Shown: one piece after another, positions 39,362-49,471 of the stretch
How the letters are laid out: every line of letters begins with the position of its first letter
Numbering within the stretch: position 1 is the first letter of the stretch
Source of the DNA: Panonychus citri
Taxonomy: Eukaryota; Arthropoda; Arachnida; Trombidiformes; Tetranychidae
NCBI RefSeq assembly: GCF_014898815.1
Contig: NW_026515406.1
Span: forward strand, 1 to 64,000
DNA: 64,000 nucleotides
Reading direction: 5' to 3'
Notes under the pieces: model-generated
Database searches by the model: none
Seen by the model: only the letters and a program-made list of their open reading frames with translations
What the model was told of the DNA's origin: nothing
Position numbers and translations under genes: made by a program

Positions 39362-40237
39362 TTATTTAGCTTCAGGATTTAAGCCCAAAGTAATTGAACT
39401 TGAGAATCCGGAACCCTTGGAATCGAGTTCAATCAAAGTTTCGTTGCCATGATTAAGGTAAATATGATCATTATCATTGAGCAAAAGTTGTTGATTATTC
39501 TGTGAATAAGGTTCGATTAATTTAAGTTGATAGGGTAATTGTTGATCGAAAAAGATTTGACCAACATAGGAGATTTCATTGATTTCGGTTGTATTTTTAG
39601 CGAAAACTTCAACATGAATATGAAGACATCGTCCAAAGTACCAACCAGGAATAATGGTCTTGAAGTTAACTTGACCATTGGAATCGGTGACCTGGTAACC
39701 ACGACAGAATCTTTCGTTGGTTGTTGGAGTGGGTCGACCAAAATTACCCATACCACTGTTTCCAGGGCCAGCATCTTCCATACCTGGTGGTGGTCCTTGT
39801 GGACCATTAGGACCAAATGGGCCGCCGGGTCCACCGAAACCAGGGAAATCAGGCAAATCAGGGAAACCTGTACCATCTTGACCAGCATTTTCTACACCTG
39901 AGTAACTGCCCTTAGCATTTGTATGCCAAATATGAACATACATGTTTTCAAGGGGAGTACAATCATTGGAATTGACCAGATTAATTTTCAAATCTAATGG
40001 AACACCAATTTGATCATCCACAATATCAGATCTCTCTAAATCATCAGGTAAGAAATAAGGTCCTTCCGTATTGAAAGCTGAAAGGACGCACGAATGTTGA
40101 TTGGCCTCTCGCTTGTATTTAGCACAATTGACCACAGTTCGGTCATGATCCAAGTATTTACCTGGTCGATGGGGATCACCAAATGAAACACCAACAACGA
40201 AAGCCAATAAAACACAGGTAAATTTAGTTACACTCAT
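39362..40237 (-). CDS. Secreted intradiol ring-cleavage dioxygenase 2
   Basis: Single open frame of 291 residues from ATG 40237, no introns. The signal peptide is MSVTKFTCVLLAFVVGVSFG. Catalytic iron ligands are present: Tyr in GSYSGVENAG, Tyr in IPGWYFGR and the His pair in RCLHIHVEVF. It is very similar to copy 1 (shared blocks HDRTVVNCAKYKR, NTEGPYFLPDDLERSD, PYSQNNQ) and lies tail-to-tail with it, which indicates a local inverted duplication. It differs by a Gly/Pro/Phe-rich insertion of roughly 25-30 residues (around 39755-39880) between the first Tyr ligand and the core strand before GRPTPT; copy 1 has a shorter linker there. The frame is intact. Intron absence and the fungal-type family fit horizontal origin. 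Confidence 0.95.
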   Translation of the reverse strand: MSVTKFTCVLLAFVVGVSFGDPHRPGKYLDHDRTVVNCAKYKREANQHSCVLSAFNTEGPYFLPDDLERSDIVDDQIGVPLDLKINLVNSNDCTPLENMYVHIWHTNAKGSYSGVENAGQDGTGFPDLPDFPGFGGPGGPFGPNGPQGPPPGMEDAGPGNSGMGNFGRPTPTTNERFCRGYQVTDSNGQVNFKTIIPGWYFGRCLHIHVEVFAKNTTEINEISYVGQIFFDQQLPYQLKLIEPYSQNNQQLLLNDNDHIYLNHGNETLIELDSKGSGFSSSITLGLNPEAK

Positions 40238-41098
40238 GATTAATGACAGAGAAAAGGCAAAATTGAATACTAATTATATTGATTGATAGCTAACAATTAA
40301 CTCACTGCTTTATATATGTTTATTTCTTGTCTTAAATAATCATTAAAATCAATCAATTGTTAACGCAAACCATTGAATAACCAGGATTAAAACAATTTAT
40401 CAATAAATTGTATCAAATTAGCACATCCTGGTTAACAATTATTAACTTCTGCTCAATGATTAACAATAATGAAACAGTATCTTATTAACTAATTGTAACG
40501 TCAATGGTAAATCAATTACCTGAGATTATTCAATCAACTTGTTTTCAATTAGTTGATTTTTCTGTTTAATTACTATTGTTTTGTCTTGAGTAAAGTTTAT
40601 CAAATTAATCAATTGAAAATCATTAAAAACAATGATAATTACCAATTATTTTCTAGAAGCTTAATCAAATCAATTGTTTTGCTTTCATTGGAAAAATTGA
40701 TCAGATAATTTTCATAGTAAATTGTTAGACAATCAAAAGTGATTTAGGAAAATAAAATTGAAACAAAAAACTTTCGTTCCGATTGATATTATTTACTAAA
40801 ATAATATTAAAATTGTTATGATAATCGTTGTAAAAGTCAGTTGATTGATTGACAATTATACATTTATAATTAATATAATCAAATAGTCTTCAATATAATA
40901 ATAATTATTAAAAAAAATGAGAGATTTTCAATTTAGAGCAAAAAAAGTTGGAATGTTTTTTTTTTCGTTGTGCATTAATAATAATATTAAAATGGAATTG
41001 AATTGTTGGTGAAGAGAAAAAAAAAGTTCTGATGATATGATTTTGATGATATGATGATGAGAAGGATGAAAATGTTGTTAATTATTTAATCCAATTTA
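40238..41098. other. Intergenic region, no gene seen
   Basis: Promoter side of dioxygenase 2, with a possible TATA-like ATATAA word near 40307-40318, and the 3' flank of the FGF-like gene. Otherwise AT-rich without features. Confidence 0.55.
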
Positions 41099-41320
41099 CT
41101 AATTAATCTTAATCTTTGAAAATTCATAACAGTGTTGACCGATATGTTGACGTCTAGATCCATTTCGTTGGGGCTCATGTCGGTTTATTGTCCCTCGAAT
41201 GGGTCGACCTTTATAATCGAAACCAAGGAACCAATTATCGTTGTAGAATGAGCGATATTTGTATTTATTATATTTAGAGATCTCTCGGAATATGCAGGAA
41301 ATATCCCACTGACCATTGTC
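41099..41320 (-). CDS. Last coding exon of an FGF8/17/18-like growth factor (partial)
   Basis: Minus-strand exon of 222 nt preceded by a good 3' splice site (CTTCTATTCCTTTACAG) and ending in a TAG stop at 41101-41099. It encodes about 73 residues matching the C-terminal part of the FGF beta-trefoil: CIFREISKYNKYKYRS, then NWFLGFDYKGRPIRG and a basic tail. The pattern (C-x-F-x-E-I, then W-[FY]-x-[AG]-F-x-x-K-G-R-P-x-[KR]-G) is that of the FGF8/17/18 group, secreted ligands of FGF receptor kinases. The exon begins where vertebrate FGF8-group genes have their last intron (before the NGxxKDC-type block), which supports the call. Upstream exons must lie at higher coordinates; I could not find them before 47.2 kb. 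Too short for the usual ORF cut-off in a larger scan. Confidence 0.72.
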   Translation of the reverse strand, partial: DNGQWDISCIFREISKYNKYKYRSFYNDNWFLGFDYKGRPIRGTINRHEPQRNGSRRQHIGQHCYEFSKIKIN

Positions 41321-44312
41321 CTGTAAAGGAATAGAAGAAGAAAAAAAAATGATCAGTAATCATAAAGACGAAAAGTATGAAAAAGGTAAAGGTAAAAACA
41401 CCAAAGCAAATGGAATAACTTTTCAAACAATTAATTGATTGTTAACTCGACTCAAGGGTAAGTGGAAAACTCAAAGATTAAGATGATAATGATGATAATT
41501 AGGATGATAGTTTATGAGGGTTAAGATGATGAGATTGTCTTATCTGATCAAAGTAACGATAATGTAAAGGTAAAAATTTGAATTCAATTGGGAACCGAGG
41601 AGTAAGTGAGAGAGTGGGTGGTTGTGGGTCATGGTATTATCATCAAATGGTGAATGTTGTAAAGATGATGAGGATGATAATGATAAAAGGATGAAGATGA
41701 TGATGGAAAATCATAAAAAAGTCTTCTCTCAGTTAATAATACAAATAAAACTACAGGTAAAGTAACTCAGGTAAAAGTTTTTTTTTTAATTTTCCTTCTT
41801 AAACAAAAACAAAACCAAACGAAATGTTAATTATAATGATACTTTTCACCATCACCATCACCATCATCATCATCATCGTCATCATCTATCATCAGGAAAT
41901 GATCATCTTCATGATGAAAATATAAAAAACCGGCAACAATTAACAATCAACACATAATACAAAAGTTTACCTTCTCTCCAATGAAGTTAACATTGTTTAT
42001 CGGTTTACAATTAACATAAACTATTGACCTGACCAAAGGAATCAAATTAACATTTAAAGTTGTTTATTTCATCATCATCATTAACCATCATCTCTACGGC
42101 TTAAAGGATGAGGATGAAGATGAAGATGAAGATGTTATTATTATCATTAATGAATGAAAAGGAACCGAAAAAAAAAACAAAAACTCTAATCTTTTTTTCT
42201 GATATAATAATATACTGTTGTTCATGTTGTCGGTTGTTAACCATACCACTTATATCATTAATAATGGTTTATGGTTTAATTAAAGTTGATTGTTTTCTAT
42301 GTTAATTGTTATGTTAATTGTGATCATGTTAAATTATCATATAATGAAGATGTTAAAGTTAAAAGGTTTACTCAAAGCCGACAGAGTTTTCAAAAGTTTT
42401 TACCTTGATTTTGTTTTCCTCTATGTATTTAGTTATAATCACTTTTATGAGTTGTGATGAGGCATTTAGATTGTGATGTTGGAACAATTTAATTTGATTG
42501 TGATTGTATTTCATGATTAACTTTTACTTTTTTTTATGTTCAGGAATTAAAGTAAATATTAATTTAACAGGTAAAATTAATATTAATATTGTTTTATGAA
42601 TAAAACAATCACGAGCGACAATTAATTTGGTTGTTCTGGTGAAACTTTCGCGTTTTGATTAATTCATCAATCATCTGATTACAAACAACATGATTATGTT
42701 AATCAATGATAAAATTAAGATGATGATGATGATTAGGATTATTAGGATGATAATTGATGATGATGGTAAGAAATGGATTTTATTAAAATTCAATGTTGAT
42801 TGTTAACGATTTTAAAATGGTTCATTATCGTTGAAATAGATTAACGTTTAATTAACTCAACCTTTGGCACGAATTAAGTTTATCTTTGAAACTTGATTAT
42901 CGTATTATTTATGTTAATTGTTTCTAATTTTGGTAATCATCATCATCTTTTACACTTTCAATGATGATAATGATGATGATGATGATGATGGTATCCCAAA
43001 GGTAAAAGGTGAAAAATCAAGGTGATAATTAGTGATAACAAACGGCTAATGAAAATTACAATTGATCATGGAAAAGTAATTGAGAGTATCAACAACAATT
43101 AAGATAATTGTGTTAACAAAAACAAAACTATAACACAATTAGTGATGTAATCATTTAATATCCTAGACTATTATATCATTGACTATTGATTGGATAATTA
43201 AAATTAATTATGACTGATTATTGTAATTATCTTTATTTTTTTTCTTCTTCTTCAACAACAACAATTAGTTAATTCGGTTCCATAAATGATTTACCTTTAC
43301 AGCCTAACCTTGTTTTCTGTTTGTTTATTTATTTCTTATTATTATTATTCTGATAGTTGATTGTTAAAACTAAATTGTTTCCATTAAATTGTTGGGTAAA
43401 TAATTTTCGCCAGTTAAATCATATTAATATAGTTGCAAGCGAAATTATCGTTAACTATTTTATCTTAAATCATTTGGGTTGTTTGTTGTTAAATTGTTTC
43501 GAGGATTAATGTTGTTAACACTTAATTGTTATCTCTCTCTCTCTCTCTCTAGTATCAAATTAGGTTCATGATCATGTAAATGATAAACAAATGATTTAAT
43601 CTTGAGATTTGTAATATTTTAGATTCAAGGATAAGAATACAAATCATATGGTTGGAAGATAAATATCTTGTCATTCTCATCATCATAATTATAATACTTA
43701 TCTTCCTGTTAATCCTTTATTCCTAGTGAAAGGAAAGGGAAATGATATATTGCTAAAACGATAAACAAAGTTACAAAGGTAAGAATTACTTTCGGTAGGA
43801 TGAGGATTATCTTATAAGATTAACTCAGGTAATCCCGAAAATTTTTTTTCTCTTTTTTCACTTTTTGTTTGAGGTTTTGTTTTCTTCCAGAGCTTCCTGT
43901 TTTTAACTCTCTCATCTCCTCCCCCTTCCTACTTTTCTTCCTAATTACGATCATCAGAAAAGATGATCTTCTCTAAACTCTTTTACTACTTCCTAAAAGT
44001 CCTCAGCACCCTTGACCATCACGACCTTTCACTTTCATCCCTTTCATACAGAGGTCAAGAGTGACCACCGATTCCCTCTGAGAGAGATGATAATGAAGGA
44101 TGAAACTACTCTCTCTCTCTCTCTCTCTCTTGTATCTTCACGACATTGATATCAATATACGAGCCTAAGGTAAGATGATAAGTAACAATCAACAGTCATA
44201 ATAACTTAGTCTCACCAGGTAAAAGACCCCACCCACCCTTTGCTCATGTGGTCCCTACAAGAATCTCATCTGAAGATGAAGCAAGATGATGATGATGATA
44301 AATTTTTATCTG

Positions 44313-44356
<44 letters not shown>

Positions 44357-47190
44357 AGTAATATCTTCAATTCACTTGACCAATAATCTGTTATCTCTGT
44401 TTATTTTTTCATTATCGTTATCAACTCATATTAATCTTACTTGCAATAAGTTTGAATTGTTATTGATTGTCTGATGATAACCAAGCATCATCATCATCAT
44501 CATTGATGATGATTATCAGTTTTCATCACTGTTGTTTTTACCTTTATCATTATCTTTTTTTGTTTTGTTTACTTTTGTTGATGGTTAACTTGATTAGTAA
44601 GATAATTAAGGTGAGATATTTCCTGTCATTTAAATGATTAACGTTAATTTTGTGTGTTCATCGTCTTGATGTTTATTCAATAATCTTTTTTTTCATCCAG
44701 GTAAAAGCTTATGAACAGTTGGATATCATCAACATGATGATGACAATGATAAAAATATTAAGTGAATGAGAGATAAATAATTCACAATGATTGTCTTTGT
44801 CTAAAATGATTAGCATAATAATCTAACTCTTGTCATTGATTGTTGATTGTTACAACTCTCGTTGCGATACTTTCAGTTGATTGTTTCAAGCTTTTCATTT
44901 GCAAACATCATCATTCATTTGCAAATTAACTTGAAAACTTTTATCATTAACCATTAAGTGTATCACTTGATTAGCTAATCAAGATTAATTTGTTGTAAAT
45001 TACGAATCAAAATTAGCAAATTTTCATTTTTTTCATGATAAGTGAGTATCAGTAACCCAAACGACTGAACATCCAATTAATAAGGTGACAATTTTAGTGA
45101 GAGGAAAAAACGAAGACAATGTTTTTCATCCTACTCTTTTTTTTTCATCATAGCCTGAAGCCATTTACTGAAGACCATTGGTCAAGTCTTTCTTACAATA
45201 TCTCTTGAGAATTGGTTTATAATATCATCATCATTATTATTATCATTTCAACTGTGTCCGGTTCAAGGTTTTTACCTTGATTACAGAGTATCCAAGACAA
45301 TAATAATAATAACATGACAATTATATATCCTTGACCATTTCAACGGTCTCGAAGTGACCTTTACATAGGTAAATGTATATAACTTTCAACGATAATTAAG
45401 GTTTAGATACATAGAGAAGGAGGAGGAGGATGATGATGATGATGAGGATTGTGAAGAAAAAACTAGAAAGATGATAGAGAAAAGATAATTTTCCATTGAA
45501 AAAAAAGGTAAACTCATCTTTCACCACTAATATTTTTGCCTCCTCATCTTCCTCATCATCTTCATCATCATCTTCCACATGGTAACAAGCTATTCTTATA
45601 CAGACATATCTTGTTATTACCTTTTCAATATACAACAATACAGCATTTACCTGACTGCTTGACCACTTGGTAAGACACTGGACACAACAACAATAGGTCA
45701 CAAAGTTAAGACATTTTCAAGGAGAGAGAGAGAGCAAAAGATGGACAATGATGATGATAAAGATGAAGATAATGATGAGAAGGAGGAAAAGGAAACTCAT
45801 TATCTTGTTACCTTTTGAAAAAGAAAATTTTTTTTCCATTGTTCATCCTTTTCCTCTTTAATTGTTGTCATATATTACAGCAACAATTAGAATGATCATC
45901 TTAATGATCATTGATGATATTGATTACTGATGATAAGTTTTATCATCATCAATTTTTATTGACCCAAACACAGAGACAAACAATTGATTGACAGTTTAAT
46001 TTGATTCTCATGATTTAACATTAACCTTTTCATTAATTACAATGATCATCATTATTTAGAGCCTTAATTGTTACAGTAATTAACTTTGTTGTTTAGTATC
46101 ATTATTATTATATAAAAGTTGTCATATTAATTGTCGTTACAATTTATTATATAAAACATTATTTTGTATTAATCATTTAGCCGGAAATTCAATGTTAATT
46201 GCTAATCATTGACAATGATAATAATAATAGTAACAATTTAAGTATTATCATTAGTTTAGGATAACAAATTAAAGTTTTGTTTGCTAATCATAATAATGAG
46301 ATGAATTTACAATTACAATTACAATTATCAAGTTTAATCATCGGCTTTGAAAGTTTGACAATCATCATAATCAGTCAGGCTAAATGATAATCATTGATGA
46401 TGATTGTGATTGTGATTGTAAATTGTGATGATGATAGTTGTAATTATATTATATTAACATGGGAGGTAAATGTGAATTGAAAGTTTACAACAATTAAGGT
46501 TGATCAGAATCGTGATTAACATTTTGATTGTTGTCAATGTTAAGAAACCCCCAAAAAAAAGTAAAGGTAAACAATTTAAATCATTGGGTAAATAATAGTT
46601 AATCATTTATTATTATGGTTAAACTACAAATCATTGTTGATTAATGTTAACCAATAATTGTGTCAAAATCAAATGGTAACGAACACAATTAAATAATAGT
46701 TACAATCATAAATAGTTAATTGTTTTTATTTTGGTGATCAGGTCAAAGTGGATCATAAAAATATTTTCCCTATCAGTTAATTGTCATTAATATTACTACC
46801 TGAGTTTCAGAGGATTAACTAAACATGAATAATAATAATAATAATAAACAAGAATAGGTATTTACAATTAAGTTAATTGTTGATGTTGTCAAACAAAAAA
46901 CAAACTAAAAAACTTTTTCCAAAACAATCAAATGAAAAAAAAAAGGAAACACAAAAAAGTTGATAGATTGAAATTTGTTAATTGTTGATTGTTAACCATA
47001 AATGGAGTTGATTTAATGTATAATATATATAATATGCGAAACACAATTTACAAATGATTAATCATGATGATCAATTACAAGATTAATAATGAAATGGTTA
47101 CACCAACAATCAGGTAAACGTCTGATGGATTAATTTAATTCCCAGTGGAAAATGAATTGTGATTAACTTTTAAATCCTATTAAATTTACT
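41321..47190. other. Noncoding region, probably an intron or 5' flank of the FGF-like gene
   Basis: About 5.9 kb of AT-rich DNA with GAT/ATC runs (42963-42989), CT tracts (43533-43549, 44111-44130, 44315-44355) and a patch of higher complexity at 43.7-44.3 kb. No further exon could be supported. The left edge of the Polinton-like element follows. Confidence 0.5.
44315..44355. repeat. (CT)n microsatellite
   Basis: About 20 uninterrupted CT units. Confidence 0.95.
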
Positions 47191-47230
47191 TAGGCCCGTA
47201 TTCACCAACCGAGATTAGAAGCTGAAATCG

Positions 47231-47309
47231 ATTGATCCAAAGATCAATTGATTGGAAAGTAGTAATAAACTGCTGGCTTTGGCTCATTTCATGAGCCAAA
47301 GCTCAGCAG
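47231..47309. repeat. Two hairpins near the presumed left end of the element
   Basis: ATTGATC-CAAA-GATCAAT forms a perfect 7-bp stem at 47231-47248. At 47270-47309 an 18-bp stem forms from CTGCTGGCTTTGGCTCAT and ATGAGCCAAAGCTCAGCAG, with a one-base bulge and a 3-nt loop. Preceded by AGGCCCGTATTCACCAACC at about 47193, which may be the element terminus. Confidence 0.6.
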
Positions 47310-47342
47310 TTGTCTTTATTCATTTAAAATTGGTTATACATT

Positions 47343-47784
47343 TTAATAATCATCTTCATTAAGAATTTTAGTCAAAATATTTTTCAATATTTTTCATTCA
47401 TTGAATGTTTACAAATTTTAAACAATGAAAAAATTTTCTAATTCTATTAACCAAGATTACGAATAGACACAAAAATAACCACACGCTGTAGAATCATTTC
47501 CTTGATATTTCATGGATGAATGGCTGTATCCATTTGGTGCATTACGTTCTATAAATGTCAAAATCAAACCATCAGGCTGACGTCCAAATGAATCAAAATA
47601 TAAAGCACGACCATAGTTATTGAAATGTACAGCAACCCAATGTGATCCTTCTTTATAGCTTTCATCTAAGTTTATTACATAAGCTTTAGGTTTTATGGTA
47701 AGATGTGGTAAACGATCAATTGGTAAACACCACCAAACCATTTATATTTTTCAAAGCATTGTTAATATCTATGCTCGTAAGCAT
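47343..47784 (-). pseudogene. Adenain-type cysteine protease (frame disrupted)
   Basis: Polinton maturation protease that cleaves virion precursor proteins. The best open part (47741-47457) shows the adenain triad in order: His in GSHWVAVHF, the acidic residue in YFDSFGRQ, and Cys in STACGYFCVYS. The likely ATG is at 47784-47782 (MLTSIDIN...), in a different frame from the catalytic part. The C-terminus continues in a further frame to a stop at 47343 (ILTKILNEDDY). At least two indels are therefore needed to read the whole ~147-residue protein. Located directly after the major capsid gene. Confidence 0.8.
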
Positions 47785-47787
47785 TTT

Positions 47788-48991
47788 AGTAATCTATTGT
47801 TACTTGTCTATCTTTGTCTATCGTTATTAGATTATCATATTGTCCAAAATAATGGCTTTGACAGACTTATCTAATGTTTTAGAAAATCTTATTTCTAATC
47901 TAACCTTTCTTTTAATTAAAGATAATACACCAGTCTCTGCTCCTAAGTCACCACCTATATCAATAAATAGAACAGTACTTTTCAAATATTTTCATAGTCT
48001 AATTTCATTTGAGGAACTCCATCATCTTGACCAAGAACACGGTATAGATCAACGATTCTCTGACCGCATTATCTTGTTCAAAATTAGGTGTATGGGATAC
48101 TTGGATATAATACACCATCAATATTTAAACAGATATGATTAATATTGGGTCAAATTTCAAGGATCTTTTGAATATCTACTCAAACTTTTATCATCGACGA
48201 TCCAATGATGATCCGTTTTAGTAATTGTCAATGAAAATATTCTCAATTGTTACATTAGAAACTCCTTTGGAAATTGTTAATCCTTTTGTATCAGATCTAG
48301 TTACAAAATATTGCAAAATGATTCTAAAGTTTTCGCAATTGAAACTTGGACATCAGGATATAGTTTAACCCGTCTCAATATCAGAGAAAGGCTTGTTAAT
48401 TTTAACAGAATAACTCATATCGGTATTTGAAATTAAAGGAAAACTTGAGGTGCTTCTAGTGAATTTAAAGATGATTGGCACTCCATTCAACAGAAGTTTG
48501 TCTTGTGTACACATTGGTACATTTAATCTAAAATATAGTTCATAAGTTTTATTAGGTTGAACATTGGTTTCCTTATTGATTACACCTTTCTCAGCTTCAC
48601 AGGGATGACGGTATAATAAGTTTTCAAGAAAAGCTTGATAATGATACATATTATTTGCTAAGGATGTATTCACTGTTCCTAAAATCAAATCGACTTGTTC
48701 AAATAATGCATTACCAAAATTTGAAACAAGTTGAACGGCATTTTCTTTGTCTACTATCTGCCCTTTATCATTGACTATATTTAGATTAATATGGACCATT
48801 GTAGCACTCAAGTCAGTGAAATCTTCAGACGATGGAATATTTAGCTCATACGTTTTTCCATTTTCTAAGCTCGCCGCTGGTCTATAATCTACTTCATAAT
48901 ATGTATCGATTGCGACTTGAGTTGGTGGAATAGCAAATACAGAAAGTTCACTTTTACTTGCAGGTATTGACGATTGATGAAGATATTCCAT
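47788..48991 (-). pseudogene. Double-jelly-roll major capsid protein (N-terminal half open, C-terminal half frameshifted)
   Basis: The first 208 residues (48991-48365) are open and match the Polinton major capsid family, long known in databases as F54H12.2-like: SELSVFAIPPTQVAID near the start, VVHINLNIV-type strands, the NFGNALFEQVDLILG block and YHYQAFLENLLYRH. The stop at 48365 is premature. Further recognisable pieces occur in other minus-strand frames: VKLYPDVQVSIAKTLES right after the stop, YTPNFEQDNAVRE near 48.07 kb, and KVRLEIRFSKTLDKSV near 47.87 kb, ending in IDKDRQVTIDY at about 47790. The full gene would be near 400 residues, somewhat short for the family. It forms the trimeric hexon-like capsid unit. 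Start ATG lies 2 nt after the stop of the pVI-like gene. Confidence 0.85.
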
Positions 48992-48993
48992 TC

Positions 48994-49404
48994 TTAATCA
49001 AATATATCTTTTTTCGTTCTTTTTCTTTTATTACTTCGATTTTTCTTATATGATTTTTTGCGTTTTACTCCTGAACCTTTTTGTTCTATGTAGTCAGATG
49101 TTTTAGATAATGACTCACGAGCAGCTTCTTTTAGACCTTGTTTAGCTCTTGTTAATATAACTTGTTTAATATCTCTTTTCTTATCTAAGATATCTTGTCC
49201 AACATTTACACCAGTTTTGAGAGCATGTTTACCAAACAATTTCAGTATTGGTATTCCAAATCTTCTAATTAAGGTACCAATGCCATAACCTCTTTGATAC
49301 GGAAAGCCTCTATAAACACTGATATCTGAGAAACCAGAACCAGCTTGACTTTTGTAAAAATTGGTAAAATTTGAATCACAAGAGCAATAGACTTTTCTTT
49401 GCAT
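48994..49404 (-). CDS. pVI-like basic virion protein of Polinton
   Basis: 136 residues, intact, ATG at 49404. The order is a short N-terminal peptide, a Gly/Tyr-rich segment (YRGFPYQRGYGIGTL), an amphipathic helix region (IRRFGIPILKLFGKHALKTG) and a Lys/Arg-rich tail. This arrangement is common in the small protein encoded before the major capsid gene in Polintons and is compared with adenovirus pVI/pX. Two sites fit the adenain consensus (M/I/L/N/Q)XGX|G: QAGS|G at residues 20-24 and QKGS|G at 108-112. Cleavage would release the hydrophobic middle part. Function is inferred from position and composition. Confidence 0.65.
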   Translation of the reverse strand: MQRKVYCSCDSNFTNFYKSQAGSGFSDISVYRGFPYQRGYGIGTLIRRFGIPILKLFGKHALKTGVNVGQDILDKKRDIKQVILTRAKQGLKEAARESLSKTSDYIEQKGSGVKRKKSYKKNRSNKRKRTKKDIFD

Positions 49405-49471
49405 TTTATCTTTATTTCATTTCAATAGCTAATTAGTATTACAGTTTTTCTTATATAGTTTCAAACTCTTT

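Noticed and set aside
42399..42513. Open minus-strand frame with a donor site, candidate middle exon of the FGF-like gene
   Set aside because: The K/N/I-rich peptide shows no FGF block; such frames arise by chance in AT-rich DNA.
45276..45315. Possible signal-peptide mini-exon (MLLLLLSWILCNQ) on the minus strand as a first exon of the FGF-like gene
   Set aside because: It has an ATG and a GT donor, but it is only 40 nt, lies in repeat-rich DNA and has no supporting second exon.
47840..48142. Plus-strand frame of 100 codons
   Set aside because: It lies antisense to the broken C-terminal half of the major capsid gene, whose conserved pieces are on the minus strand.
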